Source: Helochares maculicollis (lineage: Eukaryota > Arthropoda > Insecta > Coleoptera > Hydrophilidae). From it: a stretch of 39,100 nt of DNA. The stretch is from assembly GCA_033557835.1 (NCBI GenBank), contig JAWQRO010000433.1:1-39100 (forward strand), given 5' to 3'. This document shows, in pieces, positions 23,765 through 33,933 of the stretch. How positions within the stretch are numbered: position 1 is the stretch's first letter; the number at the start of each line of letters is the position of its first letter. The position numbers and the translations under genes are program-made. The notes beneath the pieces are model-generated. The model was not told the origin of the DNA. It searched no databases and saw only the letters and a program-made list of their open reading frames with translations.

Positions 23765-24177
23765 TTATTTACGAAACTTGATGTTGTAGGTGTTTTTGAA
23801 ACATTGAAGCCAGCCGTTAGAAGCCTTAAAGGTGGCGAAATTCAGTTCCTTGGCTATTTCCAAAGCTTTGGCTTGCAGGAGTGGTCCAGAAATTCGGGCA
23901 TTCTGGGCTGTCATAGCGCAAAACCAGTCGTAGATCGCCTTGTTCAATTTTTTGTACATACTTTGCCGGAGCTTCTTAAGACGCAACTGATAAGCAGTAG
24001 CCCGCGTATAATTTTCCAAAACGGTCTCCTTGTTTTTGAGGCAATCATGAATTTGGGTTTTTCCACAATGAAACTGTTTGGCTATGTCTTTAGCTTTAAA
24101 CCAATTCCAATGCTCTTTCATTTTAATTATCTGGTATTTCTGTTCGAGCGATAAATGAACCCTCTTTTTAGTGGTAC
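23765..24177 (-). CDS. lola: lola alternative 3' exon encoding a CENP-B/Tc5-type double helix-turn-helix
   Basis: The acceptor ttttaggcttag ends at 24178. Phase 1 entry gives G-TTKKRVHLSLEQKYQIIK and 136 codons to the stop at 23767-23765. Residues about 5-55 match the CENP-B N-terminal HTH of pogo/Tigger-type transposases (K-R-V-x-LSLEQKYxIIK, then FKAKDIAKQFHCGKTQIH, then LKNKETVL). Residues about 70-133 match the following CENPB/Tc5 HTH (AMTAQNARISGPLLQAKALE, then NGWLQCFKNTYNIKFRK). The protein stops right after this domain, with no DDE catalytic region, and AATAAA overlaps the stop. There is no zinc finger. Same strand, matched phase, a proper acceptor and position within the terminal-exon array all point to a Lola isoform with a transposase-derived DNA-binding tail. 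A solo transposon remnant is the alternative. Confidence 0.8.
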
Positions 24178-25229
24178 CTAAGCCTAAAATTAATAAGAAA
24201 TTTGTTATACAAGTAGGCTCCTATAGATTTCGGAGTTTTTGTAATTTTTAATGCTTGTTCATTTCAAATGCGCACTTTGGTGAAGGCAAGCATCGTTATA
24301 AAAGATAGTTGGAAGTAAAAAGTCATTCCTGAAAAATAGTTCGAGCGGCTATGAAAGAAGCTTGCAGTTAAAGAATCGGGTTACTATGAAAAACATGCCT
24401 TGGAAGACGACCGATTTCACTCATCCCACACGCAACTTCTGGAAAATAGAATTTATAACTTAATAAAAAAACGAGCCTTCGACTCTCTGCATGCTTTGCA
24501 TTTTTCAACAACTCTTCCCCAAATTTCCATTATTGCCAAGTTGAAAAACGATAGGTTTAATGGTGGCCTTCAAATTTTTCACAATTAATGGTTACTCACC
24601 CTTATATTTGTGCATTACGTAGTAATTAGGTAAAAGAACTCTTGAAATATTGATGAACTTTATTGACTAATGTAAGCCCCTCTCTTCTATATTAAATATT
24701 AATATTAAAGAAATTTTAATTACAATTACGGTTAATCTCAGAGCAGTAATTGTTAGTAAATGGCAGTATAAATTATCCTTCTTATGTATCGTTATTATTA
24801 AATGCTTTAAATCAAATTTTATTTATAAATGTACCATACAAATTTTAATGTATGGATCTTAGTGAGCATTTAAAAAATATATTCAATTGTAAACGTTAAT
24901 AACATAAAACTATTTTTTATAATAATTACTCATAATGATCTTTCCTGTGATACAAATGTATTTTTAGGCAATATAATCATACTATATTGAAACGAATTAT
25001 AGATTTATATAAACTAATTCCAATAAAATTTAGTTTGTCAAGTATTCTTTTAACATGCATAATTCTTTTAATACCAAAATGCTGCCAGACATTGGTAGGG
25101 GGCTATAATAAATAGAAAAGATTTCGAGGTATGTTTGCTCAAGTTCGGTTTACAGTAATGCTAACTAATTAGAATTAAAAAAGGATCTAGACTCCACCTA
25201 AAGAAGTTCCTCAGATCTAACTTTCACAC

Positions 25230-25303
25230 TCAAGCTTCTCGTTTAATGTACGATCTTAATTCGGCGACGCCTAAATCTTGCAGATTCAATTTGTATCGTT
25301 GAC
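25230..25303 (-). CDS. Candidate short lola terminal exon (weak)
   Basis: From an AG at 25305-25304 (aaatag), phase 1 entry reads G-QRYKLNLQDLGVAELRSYI and stops after REA. A good branch-point-like TACTAAT lies just upstream, but there is no pyrimidine tract. The peptide KLNLQDLGV resembles KINLQDYGV, encoded at 29475-29500, including synonymous differences at the Gly and Val codons. No known domain is recognised. This may be chance. Confidence 0.2.
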
Positions 25304-25560
25304 CTATTTCTCATCTATCGCTTAATTAGTACAAAACTTCTAAGTCCATAATCAGCTTCAAATTATTTCATCTTATACGGTCTTGATACAATTTCATTCG
25401 AGTGCCTCAACTAAAAGTTCATGTTTGTTTTTCATTAGAGAATCTCCATCTATTCATTTAATATTCTAACAAATAAAACTCTTAATATATAAGGTATACA
25501 TTTAAAAGCGAACTAATTATTTCAGAATTCAATTGATTGAAAAAGCAAAACTTGTACTTA

Positions 25561-25607
25561 CTACTTTTGGCCTTCAAATCCGGGTTCACATGCTTTAGGA
25601 TCGTCTT
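25561..25607 (-). CDS. Candidate short lola terminal or internal exon (weak)
   Basis: The acceptor ttaattgcag ends at 25608 and a strong donor-like GTAAGT follows 46 bases later. Phase 1 entry reads E-DDPKACEPGFEGQK and stops. Entered in phase 0 the same stretch reads KTILKHVNPDLKAKS and would use the donor. Neither peptide matches a family I know. The splice signals are better than the coding evidence. Confidence 0.22.
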
Positions 25608-27000
25608 CTGCAATTAATCAATGTCATCTCGGAATTTCCCAACGATATAAATAATAATTACTAGAGTTTTGACTAAAAATTAATTTTATTTTGTGATGTC
25701 TTATTTACGTCCCAATTACTGCCTTTTTGTTCTCGTTATACGAACTTAAAAATCTCTGACGAAAATAAAATTTTCTATTTGCAGAAATTGATTTTAATCA
25801 TTATCTGTGTTAAATTACAAGTGACTATATAGAAATATGTACATTTCTTAATAAATTATGTAATTATTCACAATATAATACAGTTGAAGTTAAAAATTTT
25901 GTACTTAACTATGCATTATATTAGACAATTTCGGTATACATTAGTGTTACGAATAATAAATGTGTTAAAACAGCATTTTAATATTTACTAGTAAGAAATT
26001 TTGGTAGTTTAAAAAAATCTCAACTTCACTGTATCATTTGTGTTAACTTGAAAATTTTATAATATAGCAATTCTTAATGTCAAATAAATATCTTTGGTTC
26101 AAACTTAGATTTGTGAAAAATTAACAAAATTTGTAGTAAAAACTAAATCGTTATTTCACTGGGAACCACGGTTTTTCATTTTTAATGAACGTATGGCACA
26201 GTTAAGGTGGTTTTTCAGATTTCTAGCTATTAATTATTTATGTTAATAAATAATTGCATAAAATATGGCCAAGATATTGTATATTGGGTGTCTTAAACAT
26301 CAAATGAAAACATTACAGATAAAATTGCCACCGGTTCTTTAGGCGTTCCATAACCATCCTTCGATCTCGTTAATTACTATAAGTTAATAACAAATATTTG
26401 GTATATGTTCACAGCTTACTAAAAATAGTCTTTTAAATTATCATGCAATACTAAAAATAAAATGGTAACTTGAAATATGTAAACTAGATCAATAAAATAA
26501 TAAAAAACTTATTATAAGTTTATAAATTGACTAGATGCCTTTCTAAATGAGAATGGCAAGAATGTTGCTATGATGGCACATTTTAAATATGAAATTAAAG
26601 ACTGATTCAACTATAAAATATATGCTACCTTCACTCACGAGCAAGCTATTTTAGGGTAGTAAGGTCACTCGTTAAAATCTTTGGTTTAATGGTACCCTCG
26701 ATTAATTAAAACATCTAATATTCAAGAAAAATATTTTCCCGTTAGAAAAATTTAGCAGTAACTAGCTCTGATCGAAAATAAATTTAAGTGAACAAATTAA
26801 ATAAAAAAATATAAAAAAACTAATCTAAACGTAGCAGAATCTATAGTATAGCCAATAAATCTTATTATAACCTATGTACAGCAGTTTTTCTTTAAATTTA
26901 GAAAATGTATAACTTTGGTTTCAGTTTTAGTCTAAGATTTCTTTCTGATGTTAAAAGCTTGTAATTAATTTTAAGATAGACATTATTACACGAATGTACT

Positions 27001-27254
27001 TTAAAGGTACGTGACAATTTGTCGGTAGCTTTTCGGCTGCCTATGTTGGGTATCACAATGCCGTTTTAGATTGGACAACTGATGGAATCTCCTACGACAA
27101 TGCGAACATTGAAATCTAGCAGCCTTGCCACATTCGTAAACCATATGCCTACGCATATTACCACGATGTCTGTAGACTCTACCACAATTTTCACAGGGAT
27201 AACCCTCAGTTGAATCAGCTCCCGACACCCGGGAGTGGTACCATATTTTCAAGC
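27001..27254 (-). CDS. lola: lola alternative 3' exon, C2HC + C2H2 zinc-finger pair
   Basis: The acceptor tatttatttccag ends at 27255. Phase 1 entry reads G-LKIWYHSRVSGADSTEG, then the fingers, then a basic tail QPKSYRQIVTYL, with the stop at 27003-27001 (83 codons). Finger 1 is CENC-x12-H-x4-C (GRVYRHRGNMRRH, C2HC type). Finger 2 is CSHC-x12-H-x4-H (RRRFHQLSNLKRH). It is longer at both ends than its neighbours. The apparent ATG in the ORF is inside the exon and is not a start. Confidence 0.93.
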
Positions 27255-28049
27255 CTGGAAATAAATACTACTGTACTAGCGATTTTAAGAACACCCATTT
27301 TATCATAATACTCTTAATATTTGTTTTGTAAGTAATGTGGCCTTTATATCTATTTAAATTCTAATTATTTGAAATTAATGAAAAATTATAACAAAACAAA
27401 AACAAAATAAAGACTAATTTTCACTGTATCAAACAATTAAAAAAAAACAAAACAAATCACAAACTTACTAGCATCTACTAGGGGGACGGGAAGAAGAAAT
27501 TAAAATTAAATGAGACTACGGAATAGAATTCATCAATTTATTTAATTACCCATTTTACACGATTGTTTTAAATTAAATTATTTAAAAATTAGTCTTCTGA
27601 GTGGCAAAGTTGGAGGATGGCCATTTTGCAGCAGTGTTAAATCTGTAACAAAAGAGAAAAACATCTGTAAAATTGTGAGCTATAGAACCCCCATCATAAT
27701 TGCAGTCATTAACTGCTTTAAAAAAATTTAGCAAAAACTCTGGGCGGGTAAAACTTCAGACGAAAAGTACTTTTATTGCAATAATGAAAGTATAAAGTTA
27801 GTTTGTTTTTCATCAAATTTATTACTTTTGAATATTTTGAAATTACTATGAATTGCAACCATGATATTTGAATCGAATTTTATGATAATAAAAATAAGAA
27901 AAATTACCTGCTTATTTCTAGATGATCCTAGCAGCAATCCGTCCAGTTAATAAAAAAAAAGGACTGGGAAATTGATGCATGCATATGAATTGACAAACTA
28001 TGATTTGAAATTTTAAAAATGGAAGGGTAGGATAAGGGAAAATGATAAA
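27255..28049 (-). other. Interval between lola terminal exons
   Basis: AT-rich intron and the likely 3' UTR of the exon at 28050 (minus-strand AATAAA near 27776 and 27542). No further exon is seen. Confidence 0.6.
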
Positions 28050-28141
28050 TTAATCAGTGCACTCTTGGATGTGACGTAGAAGTCCTGATCGGTACTTGTA
28101 TCTTCGGCCACACTTGCAGATTTGTCCATAGAAGTTGCAAC
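28050..28141 (-). CDS. lola: lola alternative 3' exon with a single C2HC finger
   Basis: The acceptor cgcctcttctacag ends at 28142. In phase 1 the exon encodes only 29 residues after the junction Gly: CNFYGQICKCGRRYKYRSGL and then LRHIQECTD, with the stop at 28052-28050. The one finger reads CKC-x12-H-x4-C. The first cysteine pair is therefore C-x1-C rather than C-x2-C, unless CNFYGQIC supplies a metal ligand. There is no second finger. Short single-finger tails do occur among Lola isoforms. The longer ORF upstream of the acceptor is intron. Confidence 0.8.
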
Positions 28142-28724
28142 CTGTAGAAGAGGCGCCCATCTTCTGTTTTGTTAATGGATTTTTGTTTAAATTTAAAGTA
28201 AGCTTACATTTATGTTTATTTGTACTTTTTAAAATAGGCACAGAAACCATCATAATGAATTGTGTAAAATTACTTTTGCCAATTTGCCGGCTTAAGCAAG
28301 AAGTAACTTTGCAAAACTCATTAGGAAAATTCCTATGCTGACTAGCTTTCATTGGTAATGATTTAAAATGTAATTTTAGCAGTGATTATTGTAATCATCA
28401 ATAATGGCTTTAATTACCAGTTATATTGAAATTTATTGGCCCACCTCCACCCAGTCCAAGTGTTTTTGAAGAAAACTCTTGACCTGCTTAGCTTTGATTA
28501 AGAACTCAAAAATGATATGAAACAATGGATTACCAACTTTCTATTACCAAAATATTTAAAATACCCAGTTCTGTAAAGTACCCTCCGCACATTAAATGAA
28601 AGTAAATTTAATAGTGTGCAGGGTACGTGAAAGACTGGAAAATAATAATGGTAAGAGAAAGACATGACAAATTCTAAATATTGAAATGAATTTATTATAT
28701 AAAATTAATTGAGTGTAATTTTCG
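28142..28724 (-). other. Interval between lola terminal exons
   Basis: AT-rich. It contains the AATAAA (28696-28691, minus) and 3' UTR of the exon at 28725. Nothing else is recognised. Confidence 0.6.
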
Positions 28725-28951
28725 TTAATCATGACTAGAAAGACGTTTAACAATGGAAATATCAACCTCGAGAATTTCATGTTTGAATTTTTTTTCGTGA
28801 TTTCGCAAGATGTCTCTTCTAGAAAACTTCCTTAAACACACTTTACACGCAAATTGTTTAGCTACTCCGCATTCGTAACGTAAATGACGCTCAAGAGTGT
28901 ATTGAACGGAGTATTGTCTTCCACACCGTCCACATTGGTAGGGGGATTGTA
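28725..28951 (-). CDS. lola: lola alternative 3' exon, C2HC + C2H2 zinc-finger pair with an extended tail
   Basis: The acceptor gattttttgcag ends at 28952. Phase 1 entry gives V-QSPYQCGRCGRQYSVQYTL and the stop is at 28727-28725 (74 codons). Finger 1 is CGRC-x12-H-x4-C (C2HC type). Finger 2 is CKVC-x12-H-x5-H (LRKFSRRDILRNH, then EKKFKH). A 19-residue tail (EILEVDISIVKRLSSHD plus two) follows, longer than in the other zinc-finger tails. An AATAAA on the minus strand lies 29 bases past the stop (28696-28691). Confidence 0.9.
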
Positions 28952-29456
28952 CTGCAAAAAATCATTCATGCACTTTTCACTTCATCGAACGAGAGAAGAC
29001 CAACTTTTAGAAAACTTAATGTTCAAAACATAGCAGTCTAGTTTTACAGCACTAATAAAGTATAGTACTGCAATCCTAAAGCTGCCCTAATAATATTGGC
29101 CTTCTATGTAACAGAGACAACTACAAACACTCAAGTCAAGCACACAAATAAGCAGTACAAGCTGACTAAGACGATTTGGGGTACGTTACCGATAAGTTGG
29201 TTAAACACTTTCATTTAAATGCACTTATGTTGTTTCTAGTAGTCAATTTTAAGAGGAAGGCTTGGAATACCAAATGAGATATTCAAGCTTCAGGCGCCAC
29301 AATTTTTAACAAATCTAAAGTAAATATATACTTATTTAAAACGGCGATGATCTAAAGCAAGTGATTGTTTGAAAAATGGTATAGCACGAATTTATAAAAA
29401 TCGAAGGGTGTTACTTCATTGTCTTTAAAAACAAAGACAACTACATTATACTGTAC

Positions 29457-29486
29457 CTGATTTTTGTGCTGTATGCACACCATAAT
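29457..29486 (-). CDS. Candidate 30-base cassette exon (weak)
   Basis: AG at 29488-29487 (aatctgcaag) and donor TCAG|GTACAG bound a 30-base segment that is phase 1 at both ends. It would add D-YGVHTAQKS to Lola. The acceptor lacks a pyrimidine tract, so evidence is thin. Confidence 0.15.
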
Positions 29487-31238
29487 CTTGCAGATTAATT
29501 TTAATTACCTCGTTGTGTTTATAAAACGCAACTACACTTTCCTATAATAGGAGATTATGATTATAACTGCAAACACTTGATGCTGAAAACCTTCAGTAAT
29601 TGAAAATTGTAAATTGATAGAACTATCATTTCAAAAGTATAAAGTGGCAGTTAAATCATTTTTCAAAATAATCAATTAGAGCAGGTTGGGCTGCAAGAAA
29701 ATTAAATTAAACATAAATAGTAGATAAAATGATAATGCAAACAGATTCATAGCGACATTTTCAGTCAAGTAAATAAACTATTTATTCGATAGTCAAATAG
29801 AGTTATTTGTTCACTTAAACGAATACATCCAACATACAATAATTTCCCGAAAGAAATTATTTCAAACATTTAGAAAACCAATACCTCATTGCTTTAAGTA
29901 AAGCAACTACAGTTTCTAGTAAAAAAAAATCACAAAAGCTGAAAAAATAAGGAATAACACTGTGGACAATTTCAATGTTGAAAATTATGTCGAAGTAAGA
30001 CAGAAGCTGCAACAATTTTTTTAGTAGAGTTAAAGTAAACAATACAAAAAAATGTGTACAGCTGAAATAAACAAAATAAAAATTGTCCAAAGTAGAGAAG
30101 GCTGAAATATCAAGTGTAACCATAAAACTATAGTTTGCATGTTGCACCGTAATTACCTCATTGCCTCATAAGATAGGCAACTACAATTTGCCAATATCAA
30201 CATTAGTTACCTCACTGTAAAAAGAACAATTCTGCTTTTTACAGCTACAGAAGTTAAAAACTGCAAATAAAAAACACTGAATAAAAGTATGAAGGCCTTT
30301 TTAGTGCAAAAAACCCACATGTTAGCAGTCAGTTCAGCATGAGCTGTTAACTGGAAGAGAAGTTCGTGTTTCACATATTTGACAAATGTGATTAAGTGGG
30401 GGTAGTCAACATGGAAAAAAGTAGGCTGCACTTGTCACCCAAATATTCTCTAAAAGAGTAGTTAGAGTAATTTGGAAACAAATTACAGCATACTCTGATA
30501 TTGTAGGTATTTGAAAATGAGAATCTGAAAAAGGCTAAGAAATTCATTAAAAACCAAGACCTTACCATGTCAAAATAGTATACCTCACTACCCCTTTATT
30601 AAAAATAAAGTAATTTTTAAAAAGGGGCAGCTACAATTTTAACTCTGCAATAAAATTATTTTACTAAATAGCTAAATAATTAGCCAATAGCTGCAAATGT
30701 GTACATTAAATAAATAAAAATTGATGAGACCCATGTAATTCTGCATATATGATTCAAATATGATCAAAAAATTAGAAAATTATTATTGCATTGAATAGCC
30801 AAGCAACAATTACATTTTTCGTTGTGTGGAAAGAAGAGACCGAATTGTATGTGCAAACACATGAAAAGTAGCGATGCAGTTTACACAAACGAATTCAGAC
30901 TCAACCCAATTAAATATACAATTTGTAGAACAATGAATCACTAACATTTTACAAAGGACAACGTAATCCAATATAAAACCATTAATGATAATTAGAACTC
31001 CTACTTTGCACGCCAATGTATTTCACAGTAAAAGTAGCTGCAAAAATACCGGGCATACAAAACAAAAATTCAAAAGAAATTGCAATACAATTGTTTAAAT
31101 AATTAATACAATTAAAATGTGATGTTTCAAGTGTTAATAATAATCTTAGCGATTTTAAGACCATAATTTAATAATATTTACAGAAAAAACATTTTAGGTT
31201 GAATAGATTTAAAATTTCAAAATAAAAAAAATAATGTT

Positions 31239-31243
31239 ACCTG
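31239..31243 (-). promoter_or_regulatory. Candidate recursive splice site
   Basis: On the minus strand TATTTATGCAG is directly followed by GTAACAT, so a 3' and a 5' splice site abut with no exon between them. This is the layout of Drosophila ratcheting points. The pyrimidine tract is weak and the site lies just after the hairpin at 31255. Confidence 0.3.
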
Positions 31244-33348
31244 CATAAATAATGATTACCTCACTGCTCAAAAGCAGCTACTTTATATCTGACCAATTAA
31301 AAGCAAATATTGTATTACTCTAAATTAAGTATTTACCTCACTGTAAGCATTTTAAAGCAAATGCATACAGCTACAGAATTCTTGGTTTTTAGCAATTAGA
31401 GTGCACTTCCATCAAATAAAATCACTGAAAATGCTATAGATAAAGAAATCCATAGCATTTAAAACTAATTAACAATTACCAAAGCGGGGGAAAAAGTAGG
31501 CCTCACTTGGGAAATTGCAATTAATTTTTTACTTACGCAGGTAAGGCAACAGAATAAATGCTAAAGTAGTGCATCATTCCGATGCCGTCCTGGAATACCT
31601 CATTATCAGCAAAGTAGCTGATAACTACTACAAAAGGAAATAATGTACAATATTAACAATAGGCAAAATATTAAGTTATAATAGAGCATGCACAATATAA
31701 TCAATATAGAAAACAAGTTAGATCAAATACGAAAAGAAAATAGATAGAAGGCCAACATTATTGTAATTTATACAACTACCAACAGATGATACATTTTGTA
31801 CCATTTGAAAAATCTACACATATTAAGTATAGATTGTGGCCGAATGTAAACAAATCTACGCTTGTGGTCAATTTTTAAGTAGTTTCAGTTTGCTGATACT
31901 CAAATAAGAAATGTATTTTAATAAAACAAAAGTCACCAATCACCATAATCAATTTTGAAAATTTAGATACTTTCCAATAGTTTTATGTATCATATGTAAG
32001 TTAGTACAAACAAGGAACCCAAATACAAAACATCTGCAGATATGTGACGAAACTAATAGCAGCAATTCTCATTGATATATTAAAGAAAATTGAACATGTG
32101 TTTGTAAGTAAAATAGCTTTCATTTATGAGCATAAAAATATTCGTCAAAATCAAAATAATAAAAACAAGGTAATCGAGTAACAATGTGACAGCCTGTTCT
32201 CCGAGACTATAGAGCCTCTGATTTTTTTTATAAAGAACCAAAACGCAGGTACAGCGTAATAGAGGTGTTCAAATATGTTTTGATTAAAATGAGAAAAAAA
32301 GTCATTTTGCAATTTTGGAAGTTGCCTTTTATTATGCAAGACTAATGTAAAACCCCCTCCAATTTTGCAAGACGCTTTATTAATTCTGTAAACTTTCTGA
32401 TGAAAATTTTATTTTGGACAAAGGGGCCCTGCAGTTTTGATTCTAAACCGTCTCCCCCTGCCTACCTTTACACCGCACCATCGGCGTTGCCCAAAGCACA
32501 GCATAAAATCGGCCCCTTTCACTCGCGAGTTATACAATTTTGACACTTGAAAATAAAAACCCTCTGAATCCCCTTATGTATGAATAACTGAGTTCTGTAT
32601 GAAAGGTGTACTTGAAAATAATAATAGATCAATTGCAAGTCTCGACAATCTATAGAATGTAATATTCCGGTATGAAAGCAATAAGTAAACAAGAAAAATT
32701 GGTTGCAATGAATCTACTGCGAGATAAAACCAAGTTTCGTTAGAGAAATTTAAATGTATGTGAAAAGCACTGTCACTTTGTCATCTAGGGGGGAGAGGGT
32801 TATTATTAAAGACAGCTAATAAAGAAACTACTTATAATACAAAAAAGCAAATGAAAGGAAAGCAACACAAACCAAAATTAGAATCAACTACCAGAGGAAA
32901 ATAAATACAAAAATAAAAATCAGAGACTGATAATCCGGGAGTTAAGTTTTGTCACATAATGCAGATGTTACTAAAATCTCCTTAACCCAAGTGCAAGAAG
33001 TGTACCCCATGTACTTGCTAATCATTCACAAATTTGACTGGAAAAACAAAAACTCAAAGAAAACCACCAACCTAAATACACAGTAGTGCATTTCAGAACC
33101 AAAACCGAACCAGTTTTTCTTCAGTTTTTATTACTCCTATGCCAAATTATGTTGAACAATGTTTAACAAACTTTCAAATAGAAAATTTTATCAATATATA
33201 TTGTTTTTAAATTTTGACAACTATTTTGTTCTTGAAAAGAATTTACATTTACTCCGGAGTCTAGATAATTATATAATGATAACAAGTGCAGTCTGTACAC
33301 TTTTTGCATTAAAGCGAAGGAGTTTTGGAATTGGATCGTAAATCCTAC

Positions 33349-33438
33349 CTTGTGAGTCCCTGTGAGCGCCAACAGCCTCTTGTGCGGCTAAAAACACTTC
33401 GTCTTGACTTTGATTACCCATATGCCATTGTCCAAATC
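33349..33438 (-). CDS. lola: lola shared internal exon (30 residues)
   Basis: The acceptor caccttttttccag ends at 33439 and the donor CACAAG|GTAGGA is at 33348. The exon is 90 bases, phase 1 at both ends, so it can be included or skipped without changing frame. It reads G-FGQWHMGNQSQDEVF, then LAAQEAVGAHRDSQ. I recall a comparable WQ..RSQDE...AQDA segment in the common part of Drosophila Lola, so this is probably the last shared exon. The two terminal exons at 33934 and 35260 lie upstream of it and must bypass it. All zinc-finger and CENP-B exons lie downstream and can use it. Confidence 0.82.
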
Positions 33439-33933
33439 CTGGAAAAAAGGTGCAGGTGACCGCAATTAAACAAAACATTCATTTCTACGGATTTATTTTA
33501 ATGTTAAGATAAACATAAACCTAAGCTTTTTGTTGCAGCTAAGTGTGTCAATATGAACTTTAAAAATGAACGGTATTCTTTAAGATATTTAACAGTTACC
33601 TTAAATGGCCAAAAATAAATGAAAATTCTACTTTCTTAGTATGTTTTAACCAAATAACAAATCAAAGCATTTGTAAAGCGCAATTTTTTGGCAAAATTAG
33701 CAAATAATTTATTAAAATTACTGGCTTTAATTTGTAATGCGTTAACATTAATGTTTCAGAAGTTAATTTAATACAATCCTCCGATTTCAAATTTCAATAT
33801 CAATTAATGCCCTAAATACTTTTACGCTAAAAGAAAATTAATGCAACTGAAAATTTTGTATTAAATGAGCTTTCACCTAATAAAAAAGAAAACTCCTAGT
33901 CCTATTATTCTATATATTGTAACAGTAAATAAA
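33439..33933 (-). other. Intron and 3' flank of the Psq-type lola exon
   Basis: AT-rich sequence with minus-strand AATAAA signals near 33714 and 33496. No exon is seen. Confidence 0.6.

Larger units (their letters stand above)
24178..27000 (-). other. Interval between lola terminal exons
   Basis: About 2.8 kb of AT-rich sequence without zinc-finger or other domain ORFs. Two very short phase-compatible candidate exons (25230-25303 and 25561-25607) are listed separately at low confidence. No repeat with clear ends is seen. Confidence 0.55.
29410..31631 (-). repeat. Array of nine variable-stem hairpins with fixed splice-site-like flanks
   Basis: Nine elements share, on the minus strand, GTAG, then YTG- or TTA-starting stem, loop, complementary stem, then TGAGGTA (first element GAAGTAA, second CGAGGTA). 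Positions: 29410-29444, 29504-29535, 29881-29910, 30152-30184, 30206-30248, 30579-30634, 31255-31281, 31332-31374, 31594-31631. Stems are 5 to 11 pairs, for example TTGCTTTA/TAAAGCAA, CTGTAAAAAG/CTTTTTACAG and TTATCAGC/GCTGATAA. The stem sequences change together, TTG with CAA and CTG with CAG. A degenerate tenth copy may lie at 31754-31779. The flanks resemble a 3' splice site and a U1-matching 5' splice site. I know of no named element with this form. Confidence 0.75.
28952..33348 (-). other. Largest gap in the lola exon array, with a hairpin cluster
   Basis: About 4.4 kb without a recognisable coding exon. It contains the cluster of nine hairpins (29.41-31.63 kb), a recursive-splice-like site (31240/31241), a 30-base candidate cassette (29457-29486) and a GC-richer patch at 32.44-32.54 kb. 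That patch could be an internal promoter for the downstream terminal exons. The many 60-100 codon ORFs here have random-looking composition. Confidence 0.5.

Noticed and set aside
23765..24177. Free-standing pogo-like transposon
   Set aside because: No DDE catalytic region, no terminal repeats seen, stop exactly after the second HTH, and a phase-matched splice acceptor; kept as an alternative only.
29410..31631. Hairpins as microRNA precursors, including a let-7-like GAGGTA string
   Set aside because: Stems are 5-11 pairs, far too short for a pre-miRNA, and the GAGGTA lies outside the stem.
29410..31631. Hairpins as mutually exclusive coding microexons between TAG and GTAAT
   Set aside because: Segment lengths (18 to 47 bases) are not frame-compatible with each other, several contain stops in phase 1, and pyrimidine tracts are missing.
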